A stretch of DNA of 10,473 nt from Actinomycetes bacterium (GTDB lineage Bacteria; Actinomycetota; Acidimicrobiia; Acidimicrobiales; Palsa-688): the NCBI GenBank assembly GCA_021815935.1, contig JAKAZH010000047.1:1-10473 (forward strand), written 5' to 3'. Position 1 is the first letter of the stretch, and each line of letters begins with the position of its first letter. Shown piece after piece: positions 1 through 5,769 of the stretch. Below the pieces are notes generated by a model that was given only the letters and a program-made list of their open reading frames with translations, did no database searches and was not told the origin of the DNA. Made by a program: the position numbers and the translations under genes.

Positions 1-222
1 CTCGACGCCCACCTCAAGCACGCCGAGGCCACCGGGGCCAGGATCATCAGCCCGATCACCGGGCACGGCTTCCGGTCCTACACCGCCGCTGACTGTGAGG
101 GCCGCCACTGGGTCTTCGCGCAGAACGGCCTCGCATCGGGCGCTAGGCGATCCGCCGGGTCGGCCCGGAGTCAGGACCCGTCGACCAGAGCCATCGAACC
201 ACCGACAGGAGCATCCCTATGA
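1..222 (+). CDS. VOC (glyoxalase-fold) family protein, C-terminal part only
   Basis: Frame 1 is open from the first base to a TGA at 220-222, so the 5' part of the gene lies outside the window. The visible 73 residues carry the C-terminal signature of vicinal-oxygen-chelate proteins: a segment on separating parts of an 'ATGARIISPI' strand, then 'GFRSYTAADCEGRHWVFAQ', matching the family pattern of a conserved Tyr/Asp followed by E-G-H/R-x-W-x-F. The Glu of the EG motif is the usual last metal ligand in this fold. The tail after about residue 53 is rich in Arg, Ser and Pro and looks like low-complexity extension. The stop overlaps the ATG of the next VOC gene (ATGA), so the two are probably co-transcribed and translationally coupled. 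Substrate cannot be inferred; such proteins range from glyoxalase-like enzymes to bleomycin-binding proteins. Confidence 0.8.
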   Translation, partial: LDAHLKHAEATGARIISPITGHGFRSYTAADCEGRHWVFAQNGLASGARRSAGSARSQDPSTRAIEPPTGASL

Positions 223-644
223 CCTCACCACCGCCCGACTACCACAGCATGTGCCCGTTCGTCATCGCCGATGGCGCCCAGGACTTCGTAGCGTTCCTGT
301 CCGCCGCCCTCGGGGCCACCGAGAGGGAACGCATCACCCGCACCGACGGCAGCATCGGCCACACCGAGGTCCAGATAGGCGACTCGGTCGTGATGCTCAC
401 CGATCCCACCGACCAGCTCCCGCCACGGCCCTCGGCGTTCTACGTGTATGTCGATAACGTCGATGAGACCTTCGCCCGGGCAGTGGCCGCCGGAGGAGTG
501 ATTCGATCCGAGCCGGCCAATCAGTTCTACGGCAACCGCGAGGCTTCGGTGCTGGATCAATCCTCCAACATCTGGTGGATCACCACCGCCGTCGAAGAGG
601 TCCCGGTGGCAGAGCTGCAAGCCCGCTTCGACGCCCAGGTCTGA
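219..644 (+). CDS. VOC family protein, PhnB/glyoxalase-like
   Basis: A 141-aa protein of the usual length for PhnB-like VOC proteins. The N-terminal half reads 'MCPFVIADGAQDFVAFLSAA' then a 'LGATERERI' segment and 'DGSIGHTEVQIGDSVVMLTD', the typical beta-alpha-beta-beta-beta order with the His of IGH-x-E at the first ligand position. The second half has 'FYVYVDNVDETFARAVAAGG', the second beta-alpha-beta-beta-beta unit, and ends near 'REASVLDQSSNIWWI', where the family usually has R-x-G/A-x-V-x-D-P-x-G-N-x-W. Here the D-P-F/S-G-N core is changed to D-Q-S-S-N, so metal binding at the last site may be altered. The ATG at 219 is chosen for an AGGAG at 207-211 with 7-nt spacing and the ATGA overlap with the preceding VOC gene. 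Function is probably a small-molecule binding or lyase/isomerase role; substrate unknown. Confidence 0.85.
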   Translation: MTSPPPDYHSMCPFVIADGAQDFVAFLSAALGATERERITRTDGSIGHTEVQIGDSVVMLTDPTDQLPPRPSAFYVYVDNVDETFARAVAAGGVIRSEPANQFYGNREASVLDQSSNIWWITTAVEEVPVAELQARFDAQV

Positions 645-647
645 GCA

Positions 648-929
648 GTGTGGGCCGTGGTGGTCGAGGTGGACAATCGAGAAGAGGACCCGGAGGAAGG
701 CCGTCGGGGCTTGCGGGAGGAGTTGGCTCCGGCCGTGGGCCAACTACCCGGCTTTGTCTCGGGCACGTTCATGACCGCGCACGACCGCGGACTCGGCATT
801 GAAGTCGTAATTCTCGAAACCCGCGACGATGCCGAACAGCTCGCCATGGGATTCCTCCCTGGCGCTGCAATACGTCCCGGGGTGCGAGTGACGCGCACAG
901 AGGTGCTGGAGGTAGCGGCCACGGCATAG
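648..929 (+). CDS. Small dimeric alpha/beta-barrel (ABM-like) protein
   Basis: A 93-aa protein starting with GTG three bases after the stop of the VOC gene, so it is likely the third gene of that operon. The layout is that of stress-responsive or antibiotic-biosynthesis-monooxygenase-like (ABM/Dabb) proteins: an opening strand 'MWAVVVEVDN', an acidic helix with 'LREELAPAVGQLPGF', a strand around 'VSGTFM', a further strand 'GLGIEVVILETRDDAEQLAM' and a last strand 'VRVTRTEVLEVAA'. This assignment is from fold pattern and the P-G-F-V motif, not from catalytic residues. No convincing Shine-Dalgarno precedes the start; translational coupling is more likely. Such proteins are often heme- or quinone-related oxygenases or have no known activity, so no reaction is proposed. 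Confidence 0.7.
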   Translation: MWAVVVEVDNREEDPEEGRRGLREELAPAVGQLPGFVSGTFMTAHDRGLGIEVVILETRDDAEQLAMGFLPGAAIRPGVRVTRTEVLEVAATA

Positions 930-1243
930 ACACCCGGCCACGTGTCGAACTCAAGGACAAGCCGGGAGTCACGATCACCCTGGACGTACTGTCCAATATC
1001 ACGAGTTGGGCATCGGACGAGTGCGGCCTCAATGTGCCGTACCGGCACGTGAAGGGTCTACAAACGGCCCGCCACCGCCTTGATCAGCCAGGATGCAGTC
1101 GGCGAGGCTGCTCGCTGTGGTGCTTTCCTTCCTCTACCGCCTGGTCCATCGCGCCTTTGGAGCGCTCGATAACCCCCCACAGACTTCGCCCGAGGAACCG
1201 GCTGAGACCCTCGCGGAGGCAGGCATCATGCCAGCATGGGTAC
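930..1243 (+). other. About 310 bp without a convincing gene; possible coding remnants
   Basis: Frame 2 stays open from about 941 to the next gene and reads 'VTITLDVLSNITSWASDECG' and 'YRHVKGLQTARHRL' with moderate G/C bias at third positions, yet it has no good start and no recognisable family; it may be a gene remnant. A second frame from the ATG at 1093 gives 'RLLAVVLSFLYRLVHRAFGA', which resembles the hydrophobic N-terminus of actinobacterial IS transposases but stops matching after about 25 residues. No RNA gene, terminator or strong promoter was seen. Confidence 0.3.
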
Positions 1244-1645
1244 GTGGTGCTCCCTCCCCGACATCTGCTGAGACACGAAGCCCCACCCGATGATCTGCTG
1301 CTCGTGGTCCGCGGCGGCATCAAGGGGCTCAGCGACGTTGTCCTGGATCGCTCGGTGGCCGACTGCTGGGAGGAGTACGGCTTCTTCGGTGTATCGGTGT
1401 TCGCCGCGCCCGGCGACGACCTGATCGTGCTGAGCAGGACGAACCCTGCCATCGCGCTCCGACGCCAGCTTCGCACCGCCCGTGTCGGGCCCTTGCGGGT
1501 GGCAAGGTTCGAGGTTGCGGCGACCTTCACGCGTCCCTGCCGTTACTCGATCGTCCTACCGGAGGCGACAACCGCCGTCTTCGAGGCGCTGCGGTCGTGC
1601 TTCTCCGATCCGATAGACAACCCAGGGTACCGGCCGGACCGTTGA
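1244..1645 (+). CDS. Hypothetical protein, first gene of a two-gene unit
   Basis: A 133-aa protein from GTG 1244. The clear part starts at 'RHEAPPDDLLLVVRGGI' and continues with 'DCWEEYGFFGVSVFAAPGDD', 'RVGPLRVARFEVAATFTRP' and 'YSIVLPEA', ending 'CFSDPIDNPGYRPD'. It recalls an actinobacterial family of unknown function with the same V-V-R-G-G, YGF-x-GVSVFAA and F-D-x-P-I-x-N-P motifs; this is memory of the pattern, not a database match. The start is uncertain: GTG 1244 has no ribosome site, while an ATG at 1228 has a good GGAGG at 1215-1219 but lies in the neighbouring frame and would need a one-base shift near codon 6 to enter this gene. The reading frame downstream is clean with typical codon use. 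A partner gene begins 17 bp after the stop, so the two are probably co-expressed. Confidence 0.6.
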   Translation: MVLPPRHLLRHEAPPDDLLLVVRGGIKGLSDVVLDRSVADCWEEYGFFGVSVFAAPGDDLIVLSRTNPAIALRRQLRTARVGPLRVARFEVAATFTRPCRYSIVLPEATTAVFEALRSCFSDPIDNPGYRPDR

Positions 1646-1662
1646 GCGGTAAGCTGGTTGGC

Positions 1663-1926
1663 GTGACCGAGGCCTCCATAGAGTTGTGGGTCGACGACCA
1701 CGAAGAGTACGAACCGGGCGTCGTGCACGGTCATCTTCGTCACGCCCAGGTAGCTATCGATCCCCGCCCCGGGGACTACCTAATCGTCGGTGACGGCGAG
1801 GTTCCTCCTCGCTTGGCCGAGGTCTTGAAACGAGACCGAGTCGGCAGGCTACAGCTGCGCATCATGCCCGGTCGCCCCAACAGCCACCCCGAATTCCGTA
1901 CCAGACGGGTTCCGACAGTAGCCTGA
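1663..1926 (+). CDS. Hypothetical protein, second gene of a two-gene unit
   Basis: An 87-aa protein from GTG 1663, in frame and open with normal codon bias. It starts 'VTEASIELWVDDHEEYEPGV', an acidic beta-rich segment, continues with 'HAQVAIDPRPGDYLIVGDGE', and has a basic helix and strand 'RLAEVLKRDRVGRLQLRIMP' before an Arg-rich end. No transmembrane segment, signal peptide or known motif was recognised; the small beta-rich shape with a basic tail could suit a binding partner of the upstream product, but that is inference. The frame is also open upstream to 1597, overlapping the previous gene, so a longer product is formally possible. The stop lies only 2 bp before the left inverted repeat of the insertion sequence, so any 3' regulatory sequence or further genes of this unit have been displaced. 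Confidence 0.6.
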   Translation: MTEASIELWVDDHEEYEPGVVHGHLRHAQVAIDPRPGDYLIVGDGEVPPRLAEVLKRDRVGRLQLRIMPGRPNSHPEFRTRRVPTVA

Positions 1927-1928
1927 AG

Positions 1929-1947
1929 CCTGTCGGTGCCGAAATCC
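1929..1947 (+). repeat. Left terminal inverted repeat of the IS
   Basis: CCTGTCGGTGCCGAAATCC matches the reverse complement of 3097-3115 at 16 of 19 positions, with mismatches at repeat positions 6, 15 and 17. A CCATC block follows on both inner sides with a 3-nt offset. Confidence 0.8.
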
Positions 1948-2008
1948 TCACCCATCGACTGCGAGCTACCCTTTGACCGCTGGCGCCGGGGGCGTAGATC
2001 ATCCGACG

Positions 2009-3083
2009 ATGACCCTCCCGTTCCTCTGCCGGGCGTTCTGTCGCTTGCTGCAGCTGGTCCATCTGATCGGTCGCCGTGACACGGACCTCGCGATAGAGGT
2101 CGTCATGCTGCGCCACGAGGTGGCGGTCCTCCGGCGCCAAGTCCCCCGACCGGCGCTCGAGCCTGCAGATCGGGCGGTGCTGGCGGGACTGGCACGACTG
2201 CTCCCCCCGTCGGCGTCTCGGCCACTTCTTCGTCCAGCCAGCGACGCTGCTGCGTTGGCATCGGAATCTGGTTGCCAAGCGCTGGACCTACCCACACGGC
2301 CGTCCGGGTCGATCAGCCATCGCGAAAGGAACCGCAGCGCTCGTGGTGCGCTTGGCGGAGGAGAACCCGACGTGGAGCTACCGCCGCAGCCATGGTGAGC
2401 TCGCCACGATGGGAGTCGTGATCGCCCCCTCGAGCGTCTGGGCGATCTTGTACCACGGCATCGAGCCTTCGCCGCGTAGGTCGGGGCCAACCTGGGCGGA
2501 GTTCCTCGCCGCACAGACGAAGGGCCTGATGGCGTGCGACCTCTTCCACGTCGACACGGTGCTCCTCCGCAGGCTCTACGTCCTCGTGTTCATCCATCAC
2601 GACAGCCGCTTCGTGCGGATCGCCGGCATCACCGCCAACCCAGTGGCCGCGTGGGTGACCCAGCAGGCCCGCAACCTCTCGATGGAGCTCGCCGACGGGG
2701 CGAACGCGATCAAGTTCGTCATCCGCGATCGCGACGCCAAGTTCACCGCCTCCTACGACGCCCTCTTTGCCGCCGACGGCACCAGGAACATCAAGACCCC
2801 GGTCCGGGCACCTCCGGCGAACGCCATCTGCGAGCGTGTGGTGGGCACCAGACGGCGCGAGTGCCTTGACCGGACGCTCATCCTCGGCCGCCGCCACCTC
2901 GAAGCAGTCCTAGCCGAGTACGTCGAGCATTAAAACGCGCGCCGGCCTCACCGCTCCCTCAGCCAACGACCGCCCGCTGACTGCGATGCGACCCTTCCCA
3001 TCATCGGCGACGTTGGCGCCGCCAGGCTACGAAAAGCCGATCGTCTGGGTGGTCTCATCCACGAGTACCGACTGGTCGCCTGA
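2009..3083 (+). pseudogene. IS transposase with integrase core (rve), frameshifted and interrupted
   Basis: The gene starts at ATG 2009 and encodes the family N-terminus, including 'LAIEVVMLRHEVAVLRRQV' (helix-turn-helix region) and 'PADRAVLAGLARLLP'. The frame is then lost in a run of six C at 2203-2208; with five C the reading continues exactly as the family does ('RLGHFFVQPATLLRWHRNL'). The catalytic core follows: first Asp in 'CDLFHVDT' (codon 2553), second Asp in 'VIRDRDAKFT' (2727 or 2733), Glu in 'NAICERVVGTRRREC' (2832). The DDE triad is therefore intact. At 2931-2933 a TAA replaces the expected Tyr of the H-Y-N-x-R-R-P-H motif; beyond it the same frame reads 'NARRPHRSLSQRPP' and ends 'DRLGGLIHEYRLVA' at TGA 3081. 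The usual protein is about 350 aa. Two independent disabling changes mark it as a pseudogene. Confidence 0.9.
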
Positions 3084-3096
3084 GCTGGGCGGATGG

Positions 3097-3115
3097 GGTT
3101 CTCGGCACCCACAGG
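3097..3115 (-). repeat. Right terminal inverted repeat of the IS
   Basis: GGTTCTCGGCACCCACAGG is the inverted partner of 1929-1947 (16 of 19). It begins 13 bp after the original transposase stop, as expected for a compact IS. Confidence 0.8.
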
Positions 3116-3442
3116 GTCGCACCAGACGCTCCGGTCGCTGGCCCCGGCCAGGCCCTGAAGCTCTACCAGGCCATGTTCGCCAACTTCGCCGAGCGGATCC
3201 GGGCAGCGGAGCGCTTCACCGAGCCAGAACAGTGGAGCTTCGGCTGGAAGCGGCGCTACACCCGCGACGAGTGGCTCGACCTGCTCCCCACCACCGGGAG
3301 CCTCACCCGGCTCCCGTCCGACAAGCTGGCCGAGGTACTCGACGGCGTCGGGACCGCCATCGACGCGATTGGGGGCCGCTTCACCATGACCTACACCACC
3401 CTTGCGATCACCGCCGCACGGACCAGCAGCAACCAGACGTAA
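3116..3442 (+). pseudogene. SAM-dependent methyltransferase, C-terminal fragment truncated by the IS
   Basis: The frame enters directly from the right end of the IS and stays open to TAA 3440-3442, giving 108 residues. It reads 'GPGQALKLYQAMFANFAERI', 'EPEQWSFGWKRRYTRDEWLD', 'LTRLPSDKLAEVLDGVGTAI' and 'IGGRFTMTYTTLAITAAR', which I recognise as the C-terminal cap of actinobacterial class I SAM-dependent methyltransferases (about 260-280 aa). The Rossmann core with the SAM-binding G-x-G-x-G motif should lie upstream, but it is not before the left end of the IS, so the 5' part was lost by deletion or rearrangement. An internal ATG at 3173 exists, but the product would lack the catalytic domain and is unlikely to be active. 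Nothing in the fragment tells the substrate. Confidence 0.7.
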
Positions 3443-3528
3443 CGCCCACGGCGACGCGCTGTGCCGTCGTCAGTTAGGGATGAACGAACGGGCCAGGACA
3501 GTGGGGCAGTGGCGCCGCCCGCTGACGC

Positions 3529-4005
3529 GTGTCGGACGCACCTATCGGAGCGCCGCAGTCAGTCGTCCATCGCTTCGATCCCGAGCTCGGCCAGTTCGGC
3601 TATGCGCTCGCGCATGCGCTTGATCATCTCGGGCCTCCTCCCGACACTCCCGAGCGGTTTGCGGCATACATCGAGCATGCCTCCCGCGAGGACCAAGCCG
3701 TCTACGTGGTCCGCCACGACAGCTGCGGAGGCGTGGTCGGCTACGTCAGCGTAGGCAACATTGTTCGGCGGGCGTTCCAGTCCGCCTACCTCGGCTACGG
3801 CGGCTTCGAGGGGCACGCTCGGCAGGGGCTCATGGGCGCCGGTCTGCGGGCCGTCGTCGACATGGCGTTCGGTGAGCTCGGCTTGCACCGTGTGGAGGCG
3901 AACATCCAGCCGGCCAATGCCTCGTCGATCGGGCTTGTCAGCAGACTGGGCTTCGAGTGGGAGGGCTTCTCTCCTCGGTACCTGTTGTTACGCGGAGCTG
4001 CGTGA
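3529..4005 (+). CDS. GNAT acetyltransferase, RimJ/RimL-like, shortened at both ends
   Basis: A 158-aa product from GTG 3529. The acetyl-CoA fold is clear: motif D 'GGVVGYVSVGNIV', the family segment 'FQSAYLGYGGFEGHARQGLM', motif A/B 'GAGLRAVVDMAFGELGLHRV' and 'EANIQPANASSIGLVSRLGF', ending 'EWEGFSPRYLLLRGAA'. In the related RimJ-type proteins the pyrophosphate loop reads (Q/R)-x-x-G-x-(G/A), here 'HARQGLMGAG', and the C-terminus usually continues with W-x-D-H after R-Y-L-x-I-x-G; here the stop comes right at that place, about 12 residues early. The N-terminus also lacks the usual 'LRPL...DA' opening, and no ribosome site supports the GTG. It may be a slightly truncated but folded acetyltransferase of an unknown amine or N-terminus, or an early pseudogene. 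Its neighbours give no functional hint. Confidence 0.75.
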   Translation: MSDAPIGAPQSVVHRFDPELGQFGYALAHALDHLGPPPDTPERFAAYIEHASREDQAVYVVRHDSCGGVVGYVSVGNIVRRAFQSAYLGYGGFEGHARQGLMGAGLRAVVDMAFGELGLHRVEANIQPANASSIGLVSRLGFEWEGFSPRYLLLRGAA

Positions 4006-4039
4006 AACCGCGACGCGACAGGACTAGGACGGAGTTTCG

Positions 4040-4159
4040 GTGCTCGTGGCGCCCCTCCTGCTCGAACCGCCGCCCACCCCTGATCGGAGCGGTGAGGCGA
4101 TCGCCGGTCGCCTTCTCGCCCTGGCCGACGAACTCGCCAAGAGGGTCCCCCCGGTCTGA
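4040..4159 (+). CDS. Possible small ORF of 39 aa
   Basis: GTG 4040 is preceded by a purine-rich GGACGGAG at about 4027-4034 and opens a 39-codon frame to TGA 4157. About 85% of third positions are G or C, and the end 'GEAIAGRLLALADELAKRV' would form an amphipathic helix. No homologue comes to mind. It might be a real small protein, the tail of a lost gene, or chance in GC-rich DNA. Confidence 0.3.
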   Translation: MLVAPLLLEPPPTPDRSGEAIAGRLLALADELAKRVPPV

Positions 4160-4202
4160 GCCTGATGACGGGCCCGGCACGGTGGTCGGTCGGTCGGTGC
4201 TG

Positions 4203-4931
4203 CTAGCTGGCGGGGCGGTGTTCGTCTGCGGAGAGGTCTCTGACTGCGTCGCGTAGTGCGTCGTAGGTGACGCCGAGGTTGGTCAGGACCTCGGAGGCGG
4301 TTCCTTCGGTGACGGTGAGGCAGCCCAGCGCCAGGTGGCCGGTGCCAACGTAGTCGTGGTCGAGGCGGAGGGCCTCGCGTAGTGCGTGTTGCAGGACCCG
4401 CTGGCCGGCGGGGCTGAACGGCAGTTTCTCGGTCTCCTTCTCGGCGCTAGGTAGGCCGATCCGACCGTTGATGGCGGCGGTGATCGTGCCCGGGGGGGCG
4501 TCGCAGCGGGCAAGGGCTTGTGCGCCGGTGACATCAGGTTCGCGGCAAAGGCCGAGCAGCAGGTGCTCAGTGTCGATGCGATGCGCGTGGCGATGCCGCG
4601 CCTGTTCTTCCGCGACCACGATGGCGTGTTTCCCCGCGGGCACCATCCGGTCGAAGAACCCGGGGTGCTTACCGCCGCCGTCGATCCCCGGGGCGGCGTA
4701 GCGCTTTTGGACTGCTTGGCGGCTCACGCCGAGGCGTTGGCCGACCTCGGCCCATGAGGTTCCGGTACGCCGCGCCTCGTCAACGAAGTAGCCAACTAGG
4801 TGTTCAGTGAGCCCGCCCACGGTCGCCGCAGTTTCAAGCGCATCATCGAGGCGTTGCAGTGCGCCGCCGTCGGGATGCAGGTGTTGGACGTGGAGGATCA
4901 GTGTGTCAAGGGTAGGTAGCGTGGGTGCCAT
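4203..4931 (-). CDS. HTH plus double Clp_N domain protein
   Basis: A 242-aa soluble protein starting at ATG 4931 (MAPTLPTLDT). Residues 1-55 are helical. Residues 58-78, 'TSWAEVGQRLGVSRQAVQKR', form a helix-turn-helix of the kind in which a sigma-region-4-like helix reads DNA. Two Clp N-terminal repeats follow: 'FFDRMVPAGKHAIVVAEEQA' with 'RIDTEHLLLGL' (about 92-155) and 'FSPAGQRVLQHALREALRLD' with 'YVGTGHLALGCL' (about 172-233). There is no AAA+ ATPase module and no Walker motif, so this is not ClpC itself. In ClpA/ClpC this domain binds adaptors and substrates; an HTH fused to it suggests a DNA-binding regulator or adaptor tied to protein quality control, which is inference. The family is widespread in actinobacteria and poorly characterised. 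A longer frame upstream (to 4967) is rejected because the promoter lies there. Confidence 0.88.
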   Translation of the reverse strand: MAPTLPTLDTLILHVQHLHPDGGALQRLDDALETAATVGGLTEHLVGYFVDEARRTGTSWAEVGQRLGVSRQAVQKRYAAPGIDGGGKHPGFFDRMVPAGKHAIVVAEEQARHRHAHRIDTEHLLLGLCREPDVTGAQALARCDAPPGTITAAINGRIGLPSAEKETEKLPFSPAGQRVLQHALREALRLDHDYVGTGHLALGCLTVTEGTASEVLTNLGVTYDALRDAVRDLSADEHRPAS

Positions 4932-4937
4932 GACGCA

Positions 4938-4967
4938 ACTATAGATTGACAACTCACGATAACGCAA
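4938..4967 (-). promoter_or_regulatory. Probable leaderless promoter of the HTH-Clp_N gene
   Basis: Read on the minus strand, TTGCGT (4967-4962) and TATAGT (4943-4938) are 18 bp apart, close to the sigma-70-type consensus. The expected start of transcription, 6-7 bp after the -10, falls on the A of the ATG at 4931, so the mRNA would have no leader. No Shine-Dalgarno is present, in agreement. GTCAAC and GTTGTCAA elements within and above the spacer could be operator half-sites. Confidence 0.45.
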
Positions 4968-4984
4968 GCACCTGTTGACGTTGG

Positions 4985-5515
4985 ATGGCCGCAGGAGGAG
5001 CGAGAGCGACGATTCCTCCTGCGGACGGCGCCAGACGGCGCCGATGCGAGCCGATCGGCTCGCCGACCGCTACCTGGTGGGAACGAGGATTCGCCTGCGC
5101 CGGGCGACCGAGACGACGGCGGACGGCGGACGGCGGCCAGGCAGCGCGGGTTGTCTACAAGTTCACCCAGAAGCTGCCTGGGCCGGGAGGTAAGCCGAGG
5201 TTGATCACCACGATGTACCTCGATGCGGCCGAGTACGCCGTCCTGGCGACGTTGCCCGCCACCTCGCTACACACGAAGCGGCTGAGCATCCCGCCGCTTG
5301 GAGTCGACGTCTTCGACGGTGCGCTCACCGGTCTGGTTCTCGCTGAAGTCGAGTTCATCGACGACGAGGCGATGGTCGCCTTCGTCGCTCCGCGCGAAGC
5401 GGTCGCTGAGGTGACCGACGATCAGCGCCTCACCGGCGGGCGGCTGGCTGGCATGCCAGGCTCGGACCTGGCGGACGTGCTCGCTGAGTACGGAGTGGGC
5501 GACTACGCCCGGTAG
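4985..5515 (+). pseudogene. CYTH domain protein, broken by frameshifts
   Basis: Three frames each carry a consecutive part of one CYTH (adenylate cyclase/thiamine triphosphatase fold) protein. Frame 3 (4995-5048) has 'EERERRFLLRTAPDGADA', the start motif ExExK/R. Frame 1 (5049-5122) has 'RADRLADRYLVGTRIRLRRA', the conserved Y-L-x-G-T-R-x-R-L-R block. Frame 2 (5137-5515) has 'ARVVYKFTQKLPGPGGKPRL', 'SIPPLGVDVFDGALTGLVLA', 'EVEFIDDEAM', 'AEVTDDQRLTGGRLA'. Together they cover a full-length protein of about 170 aa with the acidic and basic tunnel residues. The second break is explained by an extra copy of a 7-bp repeat (5116-5136). The only in-frame ATG, 4985, would reach the third part by an open frame but translates the first half wrongly. 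CYTH enzymes act on triphosphorylated substrates; this copy is probably inactive unless the repeat contracts and the other shifts are sequencing errors. Confidence 0.8.
5116..5136 (+). repeat. Three tandem copies of ACGGCGG inside the CYTH gene
   Basis: Three perfect 7-bp copies (5116-5122, 5123-5129, 5130-5136). Removing one copy gives a continuous frame, T-A-D-G-G-Q-A-A-R-V-V-Y-K-F, across the junction, so copy number decides the frame. Confidence 0.85.
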
Positions 5516-5554
5516 CCGATGCCCGAGCGCAGCAGGGGGTCGGCTGACGGCTAC
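5512..5554. terminator. Possible bidirectional hairpin between convergent genes
   Basis: GTAGCCG (5512-5518) pairs with CGGCTAC (5548-5554), and AGCCGA (5514-5519) alternatively with TCGGCT (5540-5545). It lies at the end of the CYTH pseudogene and of hicA, which converge here. No U-tract is present and the loop is long, so a terminator role is only suggested. Confidence 0.25.
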
Positions 5555-5769
5555 GGGCGCAGCTGCTCGGCGCGGACATCCGCGTCACGCAGGATCCCGG
5601 CCAGTGTGCCGCGCTTCAGCTCTCGATGGAGCGGCACAACCAGGGGCACGGGACGGTCCGGATGGCGAAGACGCACGTGGCTACCGCGTTGACGGACCAC
5701 TACCCACCCCAGCTTGCCGAGCGCAGCGACCAGCTCCGCCCCGGAGATGACCTGAAGGCGGCCGCTCAA
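5551..5769 (-). CDS. hicA: HicA-family mRNA interferase toxin
   Basis: A 72-aa protein with the HicA fold (double-stranded-RNA-binding-like): 'SGAELVAALGKLGWVVVRQR' helix and strand, the catalytic 'GSHVRLRHP' with His31, then 'PLVVPLHRELKRGTLAGILR' (the strand, and the helix that ends the domain). HicA toxins cleave mRNA and tmRNA when freed from HicB. The start is TTG 5769, overlapping the HicB stop by TTGA, with no ribosome site, so translation depends on coupling to hicB and stays low relative to the antitoxin. The order hicB-hicA is the reverse of the classic hicAB but is common. No damage is visible, and the key His is present, so this looks functional. Slightly longer than the roughly 60 aa average owing to a short N-terminal extension. 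Confidence 0.92.
   Translation of the reverse strand: MSGRLQVISGAELVAALGKLGWVVVRQRGSHVRLRHPDRPVPLVVPLHRELKRGTLAGILRDADVRAEQLRP

Larger units (their letters stand above)
1929..3115 (+). mobile_element. Insertion sequence of the DDE/rve type (IS3/IS481-like), inactive
   Basis: The element is 1187 bp between imperfect 19-bp terminal inverted repeats and contains one transposase gene filling most of its length. Length, repeat ends and an integrase-core (rve) transposase agree with IS3/IS481-like elements common in actinobacteria; I cannot give the ISfinder group. If the ends are trimmed to the usual TG...CA the element is 1931-3113. No target-site duplication is visible at either choice of ends (left flank ...TGAAG, right flank GTCGC...), which fits an old insertion or a deletion next to it. 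The transposase is broken twice, so the copy cannot move by itself. Confidence 0.8.

Noticed and set aside
225..1048. Two long minus-strand ORFs opposite the VOC and ABM-like genes
   Set aside because: The plus-strand frames have recognisable domains, starts with overlap spacing and better codon bias; the minus frames have none.
1093..1293. Transposase-like N-terminus (LSFLYRLVHRAFGA)
   Set aside because: Only about 20 hydrophobic residues resemble IS transposase starts and no further part of the family follows in any frame; too weak to annotate separately.
2313..2897. Long minus-strand ORF of 194 aa opposite the transposase
   Set aside because: It is the antisense of the conserved DDE core; composition is Arg/Val/Gly-rich without any domain, typical of mirror frames in GC-rich DNA.
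4184..4199. Three tandem GGTC units just downstream of the HTH-Clp_N gene
   Set aside because: Short simple repeat in non-coding GC-rich DNA; no evidence of function.
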